DNA of 64,000 bases. Origin: Lachnospiraceae bacterium. Its GTDB lineage: Bacteria > Bacillota > Clostridia > Lachnospirales > Lachnospiraceae. The notes under the pieces were generated by a model. It ran no database searches, was not told where the DNA came from, and saw only the letters and a program-made list of their open reading frames with translations. The translations under genes were made by a program, and so were the position numbers. The stretch is taken from contig JAETTM010000009.1 in NCBI GenBank assembly GCA_021769135.1, positions 1-64,000 of the forward strand. Reading direction: 5' to 3'. The stretch's first letter is position 1, and the number at the start of each line of letters is the position of its first letter. Positions 49,199-59,265 of the stretch are shown here, piece by piece.

Positions 49199-51106
49199 TC
49201 ACCCCTCCACCAATACCGCCACAGCCCCAGGCAGGGCAAACCATAAAATAAGCACATATCTCGGCAGATAGGTGGGCCCAAGGATTACGGTAAGCCATAC
49301 TAAGAAAATCAGGGCAAATGGCAGCAGCACCTTGTAGTTTCTTCTATAAAAAGCATACCCAGCCGCAAACACAAATATCCAAAAAAGGAATCCGGGAGAA
49401 AACAACATGGAAAGGACCGGGATTTTCTGCTGGGCAATTTCCAGGGACATCCTGCGGTAGCATTCGTCCAGCCAGGGGATTTTGCTTTCCCGCTTTCCTG
49501 GTTCTTCCACCTCATATCCAAAAAAAGAGCTGTCTTCGTAGGTAAAGGTAAAAACGCTGTTTCCCCTGTATACGTCGATGACCGTGTCGGGATACCAGAA
49601 TCCGTAGGATGTCATAAACCAGGCATTCAGGTAGGTAAACGGGTGTTTCAGCCCTATTTTCAGCCACAACCTAGCATATTTCCCCGGTTCTGCGGCAAAA
49701 GCTTCGTTTTGAAACCATACTTTTACCCCGTCGGAAACCTTTGGGGTATAAAAACGCAGCGCCTCCTCGGGAATAATTTCGTACAATGTTTCGATTTCCT
49801 CTTCGCTCAGGCTTTCCTTATCATATTTATATACCCTGGCAAGCTGTTGGATGGGTACGGTCAGCATTTCCTGATTTTCCGAATGGCCGGCAGAAAGAGC
49901 CGCGGTAAGGGCCGCGCTCACCATAAAATACAGGGCAAACGTAATTCCCAGCAGGCATATCAGTTTTTTGCGGATTCCTTTCCCCCCGTAAAGGAGCAGG
50001 GGAATCATCACGAGAAAGGCGTACATCCCGTTATGTCTAAAACACATCATAATTACGGCGCTGGCGCAAAAAAGGACAGGGGATTTCCGGCTTTCAAAGA
50101 ATTTCTCCCCTCCCTTTGCCATTTCATATATGGATATCAGCAAGAGCAGCAGCGCCGCCGTAAATATCCCGTCTTTAGCGGAACACAGGGTAAACATAAC
50201 GATGACAGGGAAAAATGCGAAATACAATGCCGTAATCGCTCTTAAGGAGCGTTTTATCCCACATTTCCCCATATAAGAAAGGACATAAGTAAATACGCCG
50301 GACAAAAGACACATCTGAAACAGAGTATAGGCCGCAATGCCCAGGTTATAGGAGCCTGTCAGTTTATGGACTGCCAGTATAATCCCTCCCAGCATCAGCA
50401 CATGAGGGAGGGGGTGGTGGGTGGTGAATTGCCTCGTCTCCACCTGGACGAACTCGTCTTGGGCATCATATACAAAAAAACCCGGATACACCGCCAGAAA
50501 TACCGGCAGCCAGCATAGGAGGAAAAAGCAGAACAATAGCAGCGCCCGTTTTTTCCCCGGAATGGCTTCCCATTTTCCTGCCTTCGCTCTCCGTTTTTCC
50601 CTGGCGGCCCTCCCCGCCAGAAGTTCCCATCCCTTGCAAATCCAAAGGGTAAAGATGATTGTCCATACTCCTATGGACAACCACATCGCACCATTGCTGA
50701 AGTCCACGTTTTCCCCTTGCTCCAGCGAAGTGCCGAAAGCCAGGCACAAAGAAAAGAAAAAGGCCGACAGCCCCGCTGCCAGAATCTGCCGTCTTTCCCG
50801 CCGGCGCCTTTCCCCTGTCCTTCCTCCTGCCTCCGTCTTTTCATCATATCCATGCACATTATCTGCCGGCAGCTTTTCGCCCTCATCCAATGAATCATTT
50901 GCCCCAAATATTTCCTTCGCCCCCAGCGCCTTATTTATCAAAAACCAAAAAACGCCCCAGAGAAAAACCCCAAACCAGCTATTGCTGATTGCCAGGGCTT
51001 CCCCGTTTATATTCCATATATAGGGGAGGCATACAGTTCCCGCAAATGCCAAGAGAGCACCCGTTATCCCCATACTTTTTCTGTTCCTTATTTTATTCCT
51101 CATCAT
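49199..51106 (-). CDS. DUF6020 family membrane protein
   Basis: 635 aa. About 13 hydrophobic segments; a hydrophilic, Arg/Glu-rich loop at 68-108. P-G-F-F-V-Y-D-A-Q-D-E-F-V-Q followed by T-T-H-H-P-L-P-H-V-L-M-L-G is the hallmark of this GT-C-like family (first outer loop with D-x-Q and H-H-P). Members are found in Firmicutes glycan clusters and are thought to be polyprenyl-linked sugar transferases. The start overlaps the end of the GNAT-GT2 gene by 14 nt, linking it to that enzyme. Confidence 0.75.
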   Translation of the reverse strand: MMRNKIRNRKSMGITGALLAFAGTVCLPYIWNINGEALAISNSWFGVFLWGVFWFLINKALGAKEIFGANDSLDEGEKLPADNVHGYDEKTEAGGRTGERRRRERRQILAAGLSAFFFSLCLAFGTSLEQGENVDFSNGAMWLSIGVWTIIFTLWICKGWELLAGRAAREKRRAKAGKWEAIPGKKRALLLFCFFLLCWLPVFLAVYPGFFVYDAQDEFVQVETRQFTTHHPLPHVLMLGGIILAVHKLTGSYNLGIAAYTLFQMCLLSGVFTYVLSYMGKCGIKRSLRAITALYFAFFPVIVMFTLCSAKDGIFTAALLLLLISIYEMAKGGEKFFESRKSPVLFCASAVIMMCFRHNGMYAFLVMIPLLLYGGKGIRKKLICLLGITFALYFMVSAALTAALSAGHSENQEMLTVPIQQLARVYKYDKESLSEEEIETLYEIIPEEALRFYTPKVSDGVKVWFQNEAFAAEPGKYARLWLKIGLKHPFTYLNAWFMTSYGFWYPDTVIDVYRGNSVFTFTYEDSSFFGYEVEEPGKRESKIPWLDECYRRMSLEIAQQKIPVLSMLFSPGFLFWIFVFAAGYAFYRRNYKVLLPFALIFLVWLTVILGPTYLPRYVLILWFALPGAVAVLVEG

Positions 51107-52556
51107 TAATCGTTTCCCTAATTACAAACTGGGGGGAATTATTCATGGAAATATAGATTCGTCCTATATATTCCCCCACCAGCCCAAGCATAACCATAGT
51201 CATCCCGCCTAAAAATACAATAGCCGCCATCAGGGAGCTGAACCCCATGGGCACGTCCGGGTTTACCAGTTTCTTAATGACAGTATAAATCCCATAGAGA
51301 AATCCCGCCGCCGAGCAGGTGCATCCCACTACGGTGGCCAGCCTAAGCGGCTTTACGCTAAAAGCGGTAAACCCGTTAAACCATAACCCTATTAATTTGC
51401 CGAAAGTATAACCGGATGTGCCTATCTCCCTTTCCCTGTGACATACCGTCACATTGCTGATTCTTTTCGTTGTCCGCAGCACCAGCCCGATTACATAGGG
51501 ATAGGCGTTGGTATATTTTTTCATTTCTTCCACCACGAAACGCTTGGCCGCAAAGTAGCTGGAAACATACAAATCCTTCGGTTTACCCAGCATAATCCGG
51601 GCCATTTCTTCATTCACCCTGCTTCCGAAATTCCGGAAAAGGGAATGTTTTTTGTGTTCATATTTGGCATATACCACATCCGAGCCCTTTTCTATTGCCT
51701 CCAACAGCTTGCCCGCTTCGTCCGCCGGCGTCTGCCCGTCATCGTCCAGGCAAATCATAACATCCCCCTTCACCTGATGGAAGCCCGCCATCAGCGCGGC
51801 ATGCTGCCCGAAATTCTTTGAAAGGTTTACCCCTTTTATTTTCCGGTTTTCCGCGCAAAGAGCCCGGATAACAGAAAAAGTATCGTCCGGGGAACAGTCA
51901 TTGACAAGGACGATTTCGTAGTCGTAATTTTTTCCCTGCTGCTTCAAACCTTCCATAGTTTGCCGGATTTCTTCTACCACCTTAGGCAGCGTAAGCTCCG
52001 AACGGTAACAGGGAATCACAAAGCTGACCAGCGTTTCCTTTTCCTTAACCATAAAAAACATATCCTTTTTTTCCCCATCGGAGCACTCCACGTCTTTCAT
52101 CACGGATTCCACTGCAAATCCTGCGTTCCGGTAGCTTCCCACCGCCGCTTCGTTATCCGTAAACACCCGGAGCACCAGCCTCTTCAAACCCATCTTTTTA
52201 AAAGCATAATCAACAGCCAGGCGGGCCGTTTCCGTTCCATAGCCTTTCCCGGCCGCATCGTCTTCCCCGAGGAAAATCCCATATTCCGCTTCCTTCTTCA
52301 TCTTATCGATATCTCGAAAATACACGCTTCCCACAGGGCGCATATCTTCTTTTTCACAGATTATGAACTGTACTACCTTACCCGTTTCCACCATCGTCTT
52401 TATCCAGTTCTGATGCCCCTGGGCTGTAAACGTTTCCCGGTAAATGAAATTTCTCCTTACCCTTTCATTATTCCGCCATTTTACAATCAAATCCGTATCT
52501 TCATATTCCATCGGCCTTAAGATGACCTTTTGCCCTGCTATCCTTGCTCCCTGCAT
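51093..52556 (-). CDS. GNAT acetyltransferase fused to a GtrB/ArnC-like GT2
   Basis: 487 aa. Residues 1-170 are a RimJ/PseH-type GNAT domain (V-I-L-R-P-M-E-Y-E-D, V-K-W-R-N-N-E-R-V-R, acetyl-CoA site G-K-G-Y-G-T-E-T-A). From about 175 a GT2 domain begins (L-V-S-F-V-I-P-C-Y-R-S-E), with D-D-D-G-Q-T-P and the ArnC/GtrB-like form; two membrane helices (about 410-430 and 440-470) close it. GtrB-type enzymes load a sugar on undecaprenyl phosphate. As WecE lies two genes upstream, the GNAT part may acetylate the 4-amino sugar (WecD role) before the GT2 part uses it. GGGAGG precedes the ATG. Confidence 0.82.
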   Translation of the reverse strand: MQGARIAGQKVILRPMEYEDTDLIVKWRNNERVRRNFIYRETFTAQGHQNWIKTMVETGKVVQFIICEKEDMRPVGSVYFRDIDKMKKEAEYGIFLGEDDAAGKGYGTETARLAVDYAFKKMGLKRLVLRVFTDNEAAVGSYRNAGFAVESVMKDVECSDGEKKDMFFMVKEKETLVSFVIPCYRSELTLPKVVEEIRQTMEGLKQQGKNYDYEIVLVNDCSPDDTFSVIRALCAENRKIKGVNLSKNFGQHAALMAGFHQVKGDVMICLDDDGQTPADEAGKLLEAIEKGSDVVYAKYEHKKHSLFRNFGSRVNEEMARIMLGKPKDLYVSSYFAAKRFVVEEMKKYTNAYPYVIGLVLRTTKRISNVTVCHREREIGTSGYTFGKLIGLWFNGFTAFSVKPLRLATVVGCTCSAAGFLYGIYTVIKKLVNPDVPMGFSSLMAAIVFLGGMTMVMLGLVGEYIGRIYISMNNSPQFVIRETINDEE

Positions 52557-52601
52557 ACGTTAATCCTCCCAGAATTCCCTTACACCCGGTTTTGGAAAAC
52601 C

Positions 52602-54542
52602 TTACTCCACGCTAATCCGGTATACGCCGATAATGCCGCATATTTCATCGGCCAGCTCCACATTCGCCGCAATGCCCTTATCCCTGAAATAATCCACAAA
52701 GCCGTCCGTTCCTTTTTCCAATTCCGCCATCAGATAGACTTCCTCGTGGTAAAGCAGCCCTTCCTCCATGGACTCCATCCCAAATCGTTCCAGCTTTTCC
52801 CTATGGGAAGGGCTTTTCACCAGCCATCCCCCCATAATATCGTAATTAGCCAGCCTGTTATCCACGTCGGCAAACATTTTTTCCGAATATGGCGTTTCCC
52901 GGTATTCTCCGGAAGGGTAGGATACCGACGAATAAACATCTATAAAATAAAATCCGCCTTCATGGATTCTGGCATAATTTCTCATTCCGTCATATACTTC
53001 GTTGGCCACACCCCTGGCTTGATATTCCCAGTCCACATCCTCTATCATTTCCGGCATTGCCAACACTGCCGTTCCTGCCAGAGCGGCCATCCCTATCAGC
53101 GCTGCAAGTTTAGTGCCCTGTTGCTTACAGCGGGGTATTTGACTCTTCCTGCCAATATCCCGCTTTTCCGTCTTCCCCCCCGCATACTCCATATACAGCA
53201 TGGCCGCCAGAATACAAAGCTCCATAAGGTACAGGGAATGGGTAATGCGAACCGGCTCCCTGCCCCTCCACATGATGAACATCCACAAAGCGGTTCTCAC
53301 CGCGAATAAAAATAACAGGCAGCCGGCCCTTTTCCCTACATAAGCCGCCCATTTCTTTCCTTTGCCCACCCCTTTTACAATCGCTGCCAGGAATACGGCC
53401 CCATATCCCAGAATTACCATACTGTTCCACGGATAATCATAGGGCACGATGCCGCTGGACAATTTTCTCACCTTCGGGGGCCACATCCTGCATGCATATG
53501 TCCATAGCATTACTTTTATCCGTCCGCCCAGCCCCATTTCTCCCTGCTTCGTATCCTTCTGATGCTCTATCACCCTGTCCAGGGCAGCCGTATCCAGCCC
53601 ATCGTCCAAACCGAAATTATATTCTTCCAGCAGCATATGCTGCCCGCTTTCCGTCATTCCTAACGCTTCATACAAAGCTTCATTTCCCTCATAAGAAGGT
53701 ATTCCCTGATAATCATAAAGCTCGGTCCGGCTGTTAAAAAAATCCACATAGGTTTTCCATTCCTCTGGTCGGAACGCTGCCCAGTTCACCAGGAACGAAA
53801 CGAGCATCCCTGCCAATATGGCCCCGAAGACGGTGAAATATTTTCTGCAATTTTCTTTCGTAAAAATCCTATCCTCCAAAGACCAGCGGTATATGCCGGC
53901 CACGCATATCAACGGCAGAAGAAGCTCCAGCATTTCCGTGCGCAGCTGAAAGGAAAGCACCGCCAGCAAAATGCTGGGGATATTCATTTTTACAAAATGA
54001 GTAACGCCTCCCCGGCCGCAAAAATTGGCCAATCGGCCAGATTCCGGCTGATTCCCCTTCGCCTGCCAGCCCTCCTCATGCCAGGCGGCGAACAAAAAAG
54101 CCGCCGTTGCGGCAAGCAGCGCGGAAGTTACCGTATACTGCACAAAAATCAAATGCTCCAAAAAGAGCCCGCAAATCATCATCCCTTCAACAAACGCCAG
54201 GCCCGCTTTTCCTACAGTCCTTTGGCAAAAGCCCAGGCTTCTATGGATAATCAACCAGAAACAGCCATATTGGCAAAGGCACAGAAAGAGCCCATACACC
54301 GGCGCTTTTGGAAAAATGCGATATAGCAGGCTGATTCCCAGGCTTAAGGGGTATAAAATCTGTATGTTATGCCCTTCAGGCTCCCCGGTGTATACCCCCG
54401 CCATCAAATCCTTGATAACCACATCATCGTTCAAATCGTAATAATGGTCATAACGGATGCCCACAAACAAAAGCAGCGCCATCAAAACCACCGAAGCCAA
54501 TATGATGTTTTCATATTTTTTATAAAAATCCTTAAGCACCAT
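52602..54542 (-). CDS. Large multi-pass membrane protein of the glycan cluster
   Basis: 646 aa with about 11 hydrophobic segments and a C-terminal soluble domain of about 150 residues. After the first helix: Y-D-H-Y-Y-D-L-N-D-D-V-V-I-K-D-L, an acidic outer loop as in GT-C transferases. The long loop at about 265-340 is acidic. I do not recognise a named family. The start overlaps the end of wecE by 11 nt with AAAGGA in reach, so it is coupled to it. A role in transferring the WecE-derived sugar is inferred. Confidence 0.6.
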   Translation of the reverse strand: MVLKDFYKKYENIILASVVLMALLLFVGIRYDHYYDLNDDVVIKDLMAGVYTGEPEGHNIQILYPLSLGISLLYRIFPKAPVYGLFLCLCQYGCFWLIIHRSLGFCQRTVGKAGLAFVEGMMICGLFLEHLIFVQYTVTSALLAATAAFLFAAWHEEGWQAKGNQPESGRLANFCGRGGVTHFVKMNIPSILLAVLSFQLRTEMLELLLPLICVAGIYRWSLEDRIFTKENCRKYFTVFGAILAGMLVSFLVNWAAFRPEEWKTYVDFFNSRTELYDYQGIPSYEGNEALYEALGMTESGQHMLLEEYNFGLDDGLDTAALDRVIEHQKDTKQGEMGLGGRIKVMLWTYACRMWPPKVRKLSSGIVPYDYPWNSMVILGYGAVFLAAIVKGVGKGKKWAAYVGKRAGCLLFLFAVRTALWMFIMWRGREPVRITHSLYLMELCILAAMLYMEYAGGKTEKRDIGRKSQIPRCKQQGTKLAALIGMAALAGTAVLAMPEMIEDVDWEYQARGVANEVYDGMRNYARIHEGGFYFIDVYSSVSYPSGEYRETPYSEKMFADVDNRLANYDIMGGWLVKSPSHREKLERFGMESMEEGLLYHEEVYLMAELEKGTDGFVDYFRDKGIAANVELADEICGIIGVYRISVE

Positions 54543-55662
54543 AAAATTCCTTTACTTTGCCGCTGATATATTCCACTTCTTCCTCTGTCAGCTTATAGAA
54601 CATGGGAAGCCTTAAAATCCTGTCGCTTTCCTTGGTGGTATACTTGTCCTCCCCGTGGAAACGCCCGAATTTCATCCCCGCCGGGGCCGTATGAAGGGGA
54701 ACATAATGGAACACCGCAAGGATACCGTTCTCCTTCAGGAAACGAATCAACTCCGTCCTCTCCTCCAAATCCCTGGCCTTCATATAGAACATATGCCCGT
54801 TGTGGACACATCCCTCCGGGATAACGGGCAATTCTATTTTTCCCGCATCCTGCAAAGGCTTCAAATTCTCGTAATAACGATTCCACCTGGCCAGACGGAC
54901 ATCGTTGATTTCGTCCGCCATCTCCAGCTGGGCATACAGATAGGCCGCATTCATGTCGCTGGGCAAATAAGAGGAACCGAAATTCACCCAACGGTATTTA
55001 TCCACCTGGCCGCGGAAAAACTTGCTCCTGTCCGTTCCCTTCTCCCTGTAAATCTCCGCCCTTTCCACATATTTATCATCCCGAATCAGCAACGCCCCGC
55101 CTTCGCCCATGCTGTAATTTTTCGTTTCATGAAAACTAAAGCAGCCGAAATCCCCTATCGTTCCCAACGGTCTGCCCTTATAAGAAGCCATAATACCCTG
55201 GGCCGCATCCTCGACCACCACCAGCCCATAGCGCCTGGCAATATCCATAATCTTATCCATCTCGCAGCCCACCCCGGCATAATGCACCACCGCAATCGCC
55301 CTGGTTTTATCCGTAATCGCCGCCTCTATCAAATTCTCATCGATGTTCATCGTATCCTTCCGGATATCCACAAACACCACCTTGGCCCCTCGAAGGACAA
55401 AAGCATCCGCCGTAGATACGAAAGTATAGGAAGGCATAATCACCTCATCCCCCTCTTTCATATCCGCCAGCAGCGCCGCCATTTCCAAAGCATGAGTGCA
55501 GGAAGTAGTTAACAGACACTTAGCTGTTCCCGTCCTCTCCTCTATCCACCGGCTGCATTTCCCCGTAAACTCCCCATCCCCGCAAATCTTCTCATTCTCC
55601 ACCGCCCTACGCATATACTCCATTTCCTTCCCCGTAAACGGAGGCACATTAAAATTAATCAT
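54532..55662 (-). CDS. wecE: dTDP-4-amino-4,6-dideoxygalactose transaminase
   Basis: 376 aa and close to E. coli WecE over the whole length: I-N-F-N-V-P-P-F-T-G-K-E, K-I-C-G-D-G-E-F-T, D-E-V-I-M-P-S-Y-T-F-V-S-T-A, V-E-D-A-A-Q-G-I-M, F-S-F-H-E-T-K-N-Y (PLP Lys near 180), F-R-G-Q-V-D-K-Y and F-H-G-E-D-K-Y-T-T-K-E-S. It aminates dTDP-4-keto-6-deoxyglucose to dTDP-Fuc4N. RmlA/RmlB are not in the window and must be supplied elsewhere. GAAGGAG precedes the ATG. In the 380-nt gap upstream, repeat A4 is the only structure I see; the stretch 55663-55870 holds only short ACCATATTTATCCCTT-like repeats. Confidence 0.93.
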   Translation of the reverse strand: MINFNVPPFTGKEMEYMRRAVENEKICGDGEFTGKCSRWIEERTGTAKCLLTTSCTHALEMAALLADMKEGDEVIMPSYTFVSTADAFVLRGAKVVFVDIRKDTMNIDENLIEAAITDKTRAIAVVHYAGVGCEMDKIMDIARRYGLVVVEDAAQGIMASYKGRPLGTIGDFGCFSFHETKNYSMGEGGALLIRDDKYVERAEIYREKGTDRSKFFRGQVDKYRWVNFGSSYLPSDMNAAYLYAQLEMADEINDVRLARWNRYYENLKPLQDAGKIELPVIPEGCVHNGHMFYMKARDLEERTELIRFLKENGILAVFHYVPLHTAPAGMKFGRFHGEDKYTTKESDRILRLPMFYKLTEEEVEYISGKVKEFYGA

Positions 55663-55872
55663 CGCTTCGCTCCTTCTCCTCTCTTCAACCCAACAATGTA
55701 TCCCTTATTCACCACCATATTTATCCCTTACCATATTTATCCCTTACCATATTCACTTCTCACCATTTCCAACTCCATTCCTCCCCTACAGGCCAATACC
55801 GCCGTAACACCCCTTCCTACATCTACCGCCAGCAGCGCTCCCTCCCTCACCCACCATCCAATAACGTTGGCC

Positions 55873-56030
55873 GAATATTCTGACAATATATTCTGTGAAA
55901 AGCCTTCTGCACCACGGAATCAAGACCATAGAAGACAGGAGGGCCGCTCCCCGACTGGCTTCTGCTTCATTGGGCTTGATGCAGTGTTTGGTGCAACAGG
56001 CTTTGAACAGAATATATTGTCAGAATATTC
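55873..56030. repeat. Palindromic repeat, family A, copy 4
   Basis: 158 nt with 24-nt perfect inverted ends (55873-55896 / 56007-56030), of the ATATTCTGT type as copy 2. The inside has diverged most: GCACCA...TGGTGC and ATCAAGACC...GGGCTTGAT replace the CATGCC / AGTAAG stems of copies 1 and 3, with pairing kept in both. Lies between wecE and the GT-C-like gene. Confidence 0.85.
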
Positions 56031-56045
56031 TCTCAACCTATCCTC

Positions 56046-57788
56046 TCAACCTATACCCAACACCCTATAAATTTTATAACACCCATTTTCAAATATACAA
56101 GTATAACCCCCCGCTCCAATATAATCAAGAATCAAATCCGTTTTTTCCCCTTCCACAATCTCCTTCCCCGGCTCATTGTGCAGAATAATATCGGGGTTCC
56201 AATCCAAATCCATCAACGCCCGCTCCAGCTGTTCATAAGTATTGCTCGGTATCTCCGGCCACGTGGTAAAAATAGCGGACGGCGCATCCAAAATATAGCT
56301 GAGCCCCGGCGCATCCCCCCATAACAAAAGCGGCGTACCGCCCACCCCGTTTTCTTTGCAGAAATCTATCAATTCCTGCAAACTCTGTCCATTCTCCCGG
56401 GTGGTCAACATATGCTCCAATACCGGGCTGTTTTCCACCTGGCAGTCACGCTTTTCCCCGTAAATCCCATCCCGGAATACATAAGTACATCCAAAGCCAA
56501 TCCCCTGCACCAGCGTCATAAGGAGAATGGCCGCCATAAATGCCCTCCATGGGAAATGCATAATTTTATTTTCCGTCCTTTTCCATAAGCGCCAGCATAC
56601 CCACAGCGTATAAGGGGCCACAAAAAACAAATTGTTCATATTCTGATACGTATAATTATTGCTCCCCAGCGGCGTAATGGCAATGACCGTAAGCACCATA
56701 GCCGCCAGAATCCGCTCCTTCCTGTCCGCATCTCCACGCTTTCCCCAAAATCCCCCAATGCCTGCTCCGCAGCATATTACAGAAAGGATGAGAAAAAGCA
56801 TCATCCATTGGAAAATGCAGCCTTCGTTATAATATCGAAACGAATACATCCCCTGCCCCAGATAAAACCTAAACAATATCAAAATTCCTAGGCAATACAG
56901 CCATTTTTTTGCCCGTTCCATTTTCCCTTTTCCCACAGCAAACAATACCATGCCCGCCCCGATACAGGGAACCATATAGGCCATCCATTTCAATCCGGCC
57001 AGGTAAGCGGAAGCTGTGGCCGACACCATGCCCGCCAGCGTATAATCCGAAGCTTCGCCTGTCATTCCGAACAGGCTTGCAATCATGCTTCCGAAAGCCT
57101 CCGGCCCGTACTTTACCGTAATCACCAGCAGAATACTGCCAAATCCGGCCAAATATCCCGCCAGGCACAACCCTGTCCGTTTTGCGATAGCCGAAAGCTT
57201 ATCCCTCTGCAGCCATCCGGCAAACCAAACCACCACAATCAACGCGGCCTCCGCTAGATTGGAAAACCTCACCATTACATTCAGCCCCAGGCAAATCCCT
57301 GCCCCCGCATAATACATTCCCTTGTCCTCAAAAAGGGCTTTGCATAAAAGAATGCATCCCAAGGCAAAGAAAAAATAAGTCAGATAATTATATAGAATCG
57401 TCGTAGGGCACCAGCATAAACTAAGGGCAATTACTTCCCCTAAAAATACAATCCAGGACGGCATCCATTTGGATATGCCATAATAACAGACAAGGGCTAT
57501 GGCCCCGGCCAAGAGCCCCGTATAAAAATTCATCCCCAGCAGGGTATTCCCCATAGGAAGCTTCATCAAAAAAGCCCCTGCCACATTGGCCAGATAGGTG
57601 GCCAGCACCCATGTGATATCCATTTCCTCCATAAAACGGTAATATCCAAGGGAATAGGTAGTATCCGATACATCGATGCCCTGGCGAATCAGCAGCAGCG
57701 GGTACACCAGAAGAAGCACAGGAAAAATAACCCTTTGCAGGATGCCCATAACTCTATATTTTTTTTCTATCCCGGTTGTTCCTTCCAT
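56046..57788 (-). CDS. GT-C-like multi-pass membrane protein
   Basis: 580 aa with about 12 hydrophobic segments and a soluble C-terminal domain (about 430-580). First outer loop I-D-V-S-D-T-T-Y-S-L-G-Y-Y carries the D-x-x-Y type acidic motif of GT-C proteins. Start at ATG 57788 (AGAAAGGG, 8-nt spacer); the ORF begins 7 codons earlier. Likely uses a polyprenyl-phosphate sugar made by a GtrB-type enzyme. Family name not recognised. Confidence 0.6.
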   Translation of the reverse strand: MEGTTGIEKKYRVMGILQRVIFPVLLLVYPLLLIRQGIDVSDTTYSLGYYRFMEEMDITWVLATYLANVAGAFLMKLPMGNTLLGMNFYTGLLAGAIALVCYYGISKWMPSWIVFLGEVIALSLCWCPTTILYNYLTYFFFALGCILLCKALFEDKGMYYAGAGICLGLNVMVRFSNLAEAALIVVVWFAGWLQRDKLSAIAKRTGLCLAGYLAGFGSILLVITVKYGPEAFGSMIASLFGMTGEASDYTLAGMVSATASAYLAGLKWMAYMVPCIGAGMVLFAVGKGKMERAKKWLYCLGILILFRFYLGQGMYSFRYYNEGCIFQWMMLFLILSVICCGAGIGGFWGKRGDADRKERILAAMVLTVIAITPLGSNNYTYQNMNNLFFVAPYTLWVCWRLWKRTENKIMHFPWRAFMAAILLMTLVQGIGFGCTYVFRDGIYGEKRDCQVENSPVLEHMLTTRENGQSLQELIDFCKENGVGGTPLLLWGDAPGLSYILDAPSAIFTTWPEIPSNTYEQLERALMDLDWNPDIILHNEPGKEIVEGEKTDLILDYIGAGGYTCIFENGCYKIYRVLGIG

Positions 57789-57814
57789 TCCTGTTGCCCT
57801 TTCTCTCATCCTTT

Positions 57815-58141
57815 GTAACCGTTCAGCCCCAACATCATTTAGTTAACACCTTAGCCAGCTGCGAAAATGATAAAATCCTCAAGGAACCCTTCGAAAAAGA
57901 ATGCTTCGCACAATGGAAGGCGCACAACTTTTTTGTGCAAAGTGCCAGGCGCATTCCGCGGCCAGGGCTTTTGACACCCGAATCCTATAAAGTTAAAAAC
58001 GCCGGCACTTAGGCGCTGTATTTGACCGCCTTATGTGTCCGCTGCGTTTTTCCCAGAGCGAGAGCGTAGCAACGGAGAATTTTATCATTCTCGCAGCGTC
58101 CGCCGCCATTAACCTAATAACATTGCTGGCTGAACTGTTAC
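57815..58141. repeat. Palindromic repeat, family C, copy 2
   Basis: 327 nt, inverted relative to copy 1. Ends GTAACCGTTCAG (57815) and CTGAACTGTTAC (to 58141). Arms 57858-57880 and 58075-58097 pair with two mismatches. It carries an extra segment of about 120 nt with its own hairpins (GCGCACAAC-TTTTTT-GTGC, 57910-57945). The right end contains the TAA stop of the acyltransferase gene, so the element was inserted at, or gave rise to, that gene's 3' end. No credible ORF. Confidence 0.78.
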
Positions 58142-59265
58142 ATAAATTCCTCATCCAATCTGCGCACCCGGCCTGCCGTTTTCGACTTTTCCAGATGCCT
58201 TCCCGCAAAACGGAAAATATTCAGCCGAATGCCGTCAATAAAGCATCCGGCTATAAATATCGCCAGCACCGAAACTGCCCAATGCAGGATAAAGCCTGCC
58301 ACGCCCGTTTCTGCCACCGGCCCGATGAAATCTTCCATCCATCCCGTCCATTCATCGCGGATATCGATATGCTCATGAAACAAATATACCCCAAACGTAA
58401 GAGGCGACAATTTGCCGATAAGCCGGGCAAAAAATCCTTCCGGGATTTTCACGAAACGGAAAGCCCCGAATAAGCCCACCGCCCCTAAAAGACACAGAAT
58501 ATAGTTATAGTGATAGGGCACTTCCGTATAATACCCAAGCAACCCTGTTCCCCGGTTTATAAAATATGCCCCCATTCCTATGGCAAAAGTAAGCAGCCCG
58601 CAGCCTATATAAAGCCGCCAGGCCTTCTTCCTGCTGTCTATCGTTTTCCATCCATACAGCCTGATGTATGCCGCCACAAGATAAACGCATAAAAACCAGC
58701 CGAAATCATATCCGGCCCTATCCATCACAAACCGCACCGGAACTACGCTTTTTATACCGCAAAACAGCAACAACAGCCCTCCTATGGTAATCTGCAGCTG
58801 TTTCCTGCTCATCGTCTTCACCGCCGTATTTAAAAGGGGGGTAAATAAATACAGAAACACGTAGGAAGCCGCAAACCAATAGTGCTCTGTCTCCAAAGGG
58901 AAAACATACTGCAGAAACCTGTATAAATCTCCCCCTTCTCCTGGTAAAATCCCCGTTCCCATCATAATCAAAGGAATCAATACGGCATAAAAAAGCACCT
59001 GACATATCAAAATCAAAACCCTTTTTACCTTGAATCCGGCTTCCACCAGAAAATATCCGCTGATCAGCACATATACATTTACCGCCACAATACAAAAAGA
59101 TTCCAGGAACATGCCCAATATTGGCTTGCCGCCCCCTTCGCCTCCCGGCGTAAGCAGCATCTTCGTATGGCTCAAATAGTGCAGGGTAATTACCATAAGC
59201 ATGGCAATGATACGCAGCAGTTCATAATTCAGCTGCCGTTTTCCCCGTTCCCTTCCTTTCCCCAT
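58138..59265 (-). CDS. Acyltransferase family 3 membrane protein
   Basis: 375 aa with about 10 helices. N-Y-E-L-L-R-I-I-A-M-L-M-V-I-T-L-H-Y at the N-terminus carries the R and the catalytic His of the OafA/WecH-type acyltransferase-3 family. S-P-L-T-F-G-V-Y-L-F-H-E-H is the usual late motif. It would O-acetylate the glycan, using acetyl-CoA from inside. Start at ATG 59265 (or GTG 59271). The stop lies inside the terminal repeat of element C2, and the last residues (R-R-L-D-E-E-F-M) may derive from it. Confidence 0.87.
   Translation of the reverse strand: MGKGRERGKRQLNYELLRIIAMLMVITLHYLSHTKMLLTPGGEGGGKPILGMFLESFCIVAVNVYVLISGYFLVEAGFKVKRVLILICQVLFYAVLIPLIMMGTGILPGEGGDLYRFLQYVFPLETEHYWFAASYVFLYLFTPLLNTAVKTMSRKQLQITIGGLLLLFCGIKSVVPVRFVMDRAGYDFGWFLCVYLVAAYIRLYGWKTIDSRKKAWRLYIGCGLLTFAIGMGAYFINRGTGLLGYYTEVPYHYNYILCLLGAVGLFGAFRFVKIPEGFFARLIGKLSPLTFGVYLFHEHIDIRDEWTGWMEDFIGPVAETGVAGFILHWAVSVLAIFIAGCFIDGIRLNIFRFAGRHLEKSKTAGRVRRLDEEFM

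Noticed and set aside
9403-56030. Family A repeats as CRISPR or as insertion sequences
   Set aside because: Copies are 14-16 kb apart without spacers and are too short for a transposase; no target duplication is evident.
57776-58012. Plus-strand ORF of 78 codons in repeat C2
   Set aside because: It is made of palindromic repeat sequence, has no ribosome site and no likeness to a protein family.
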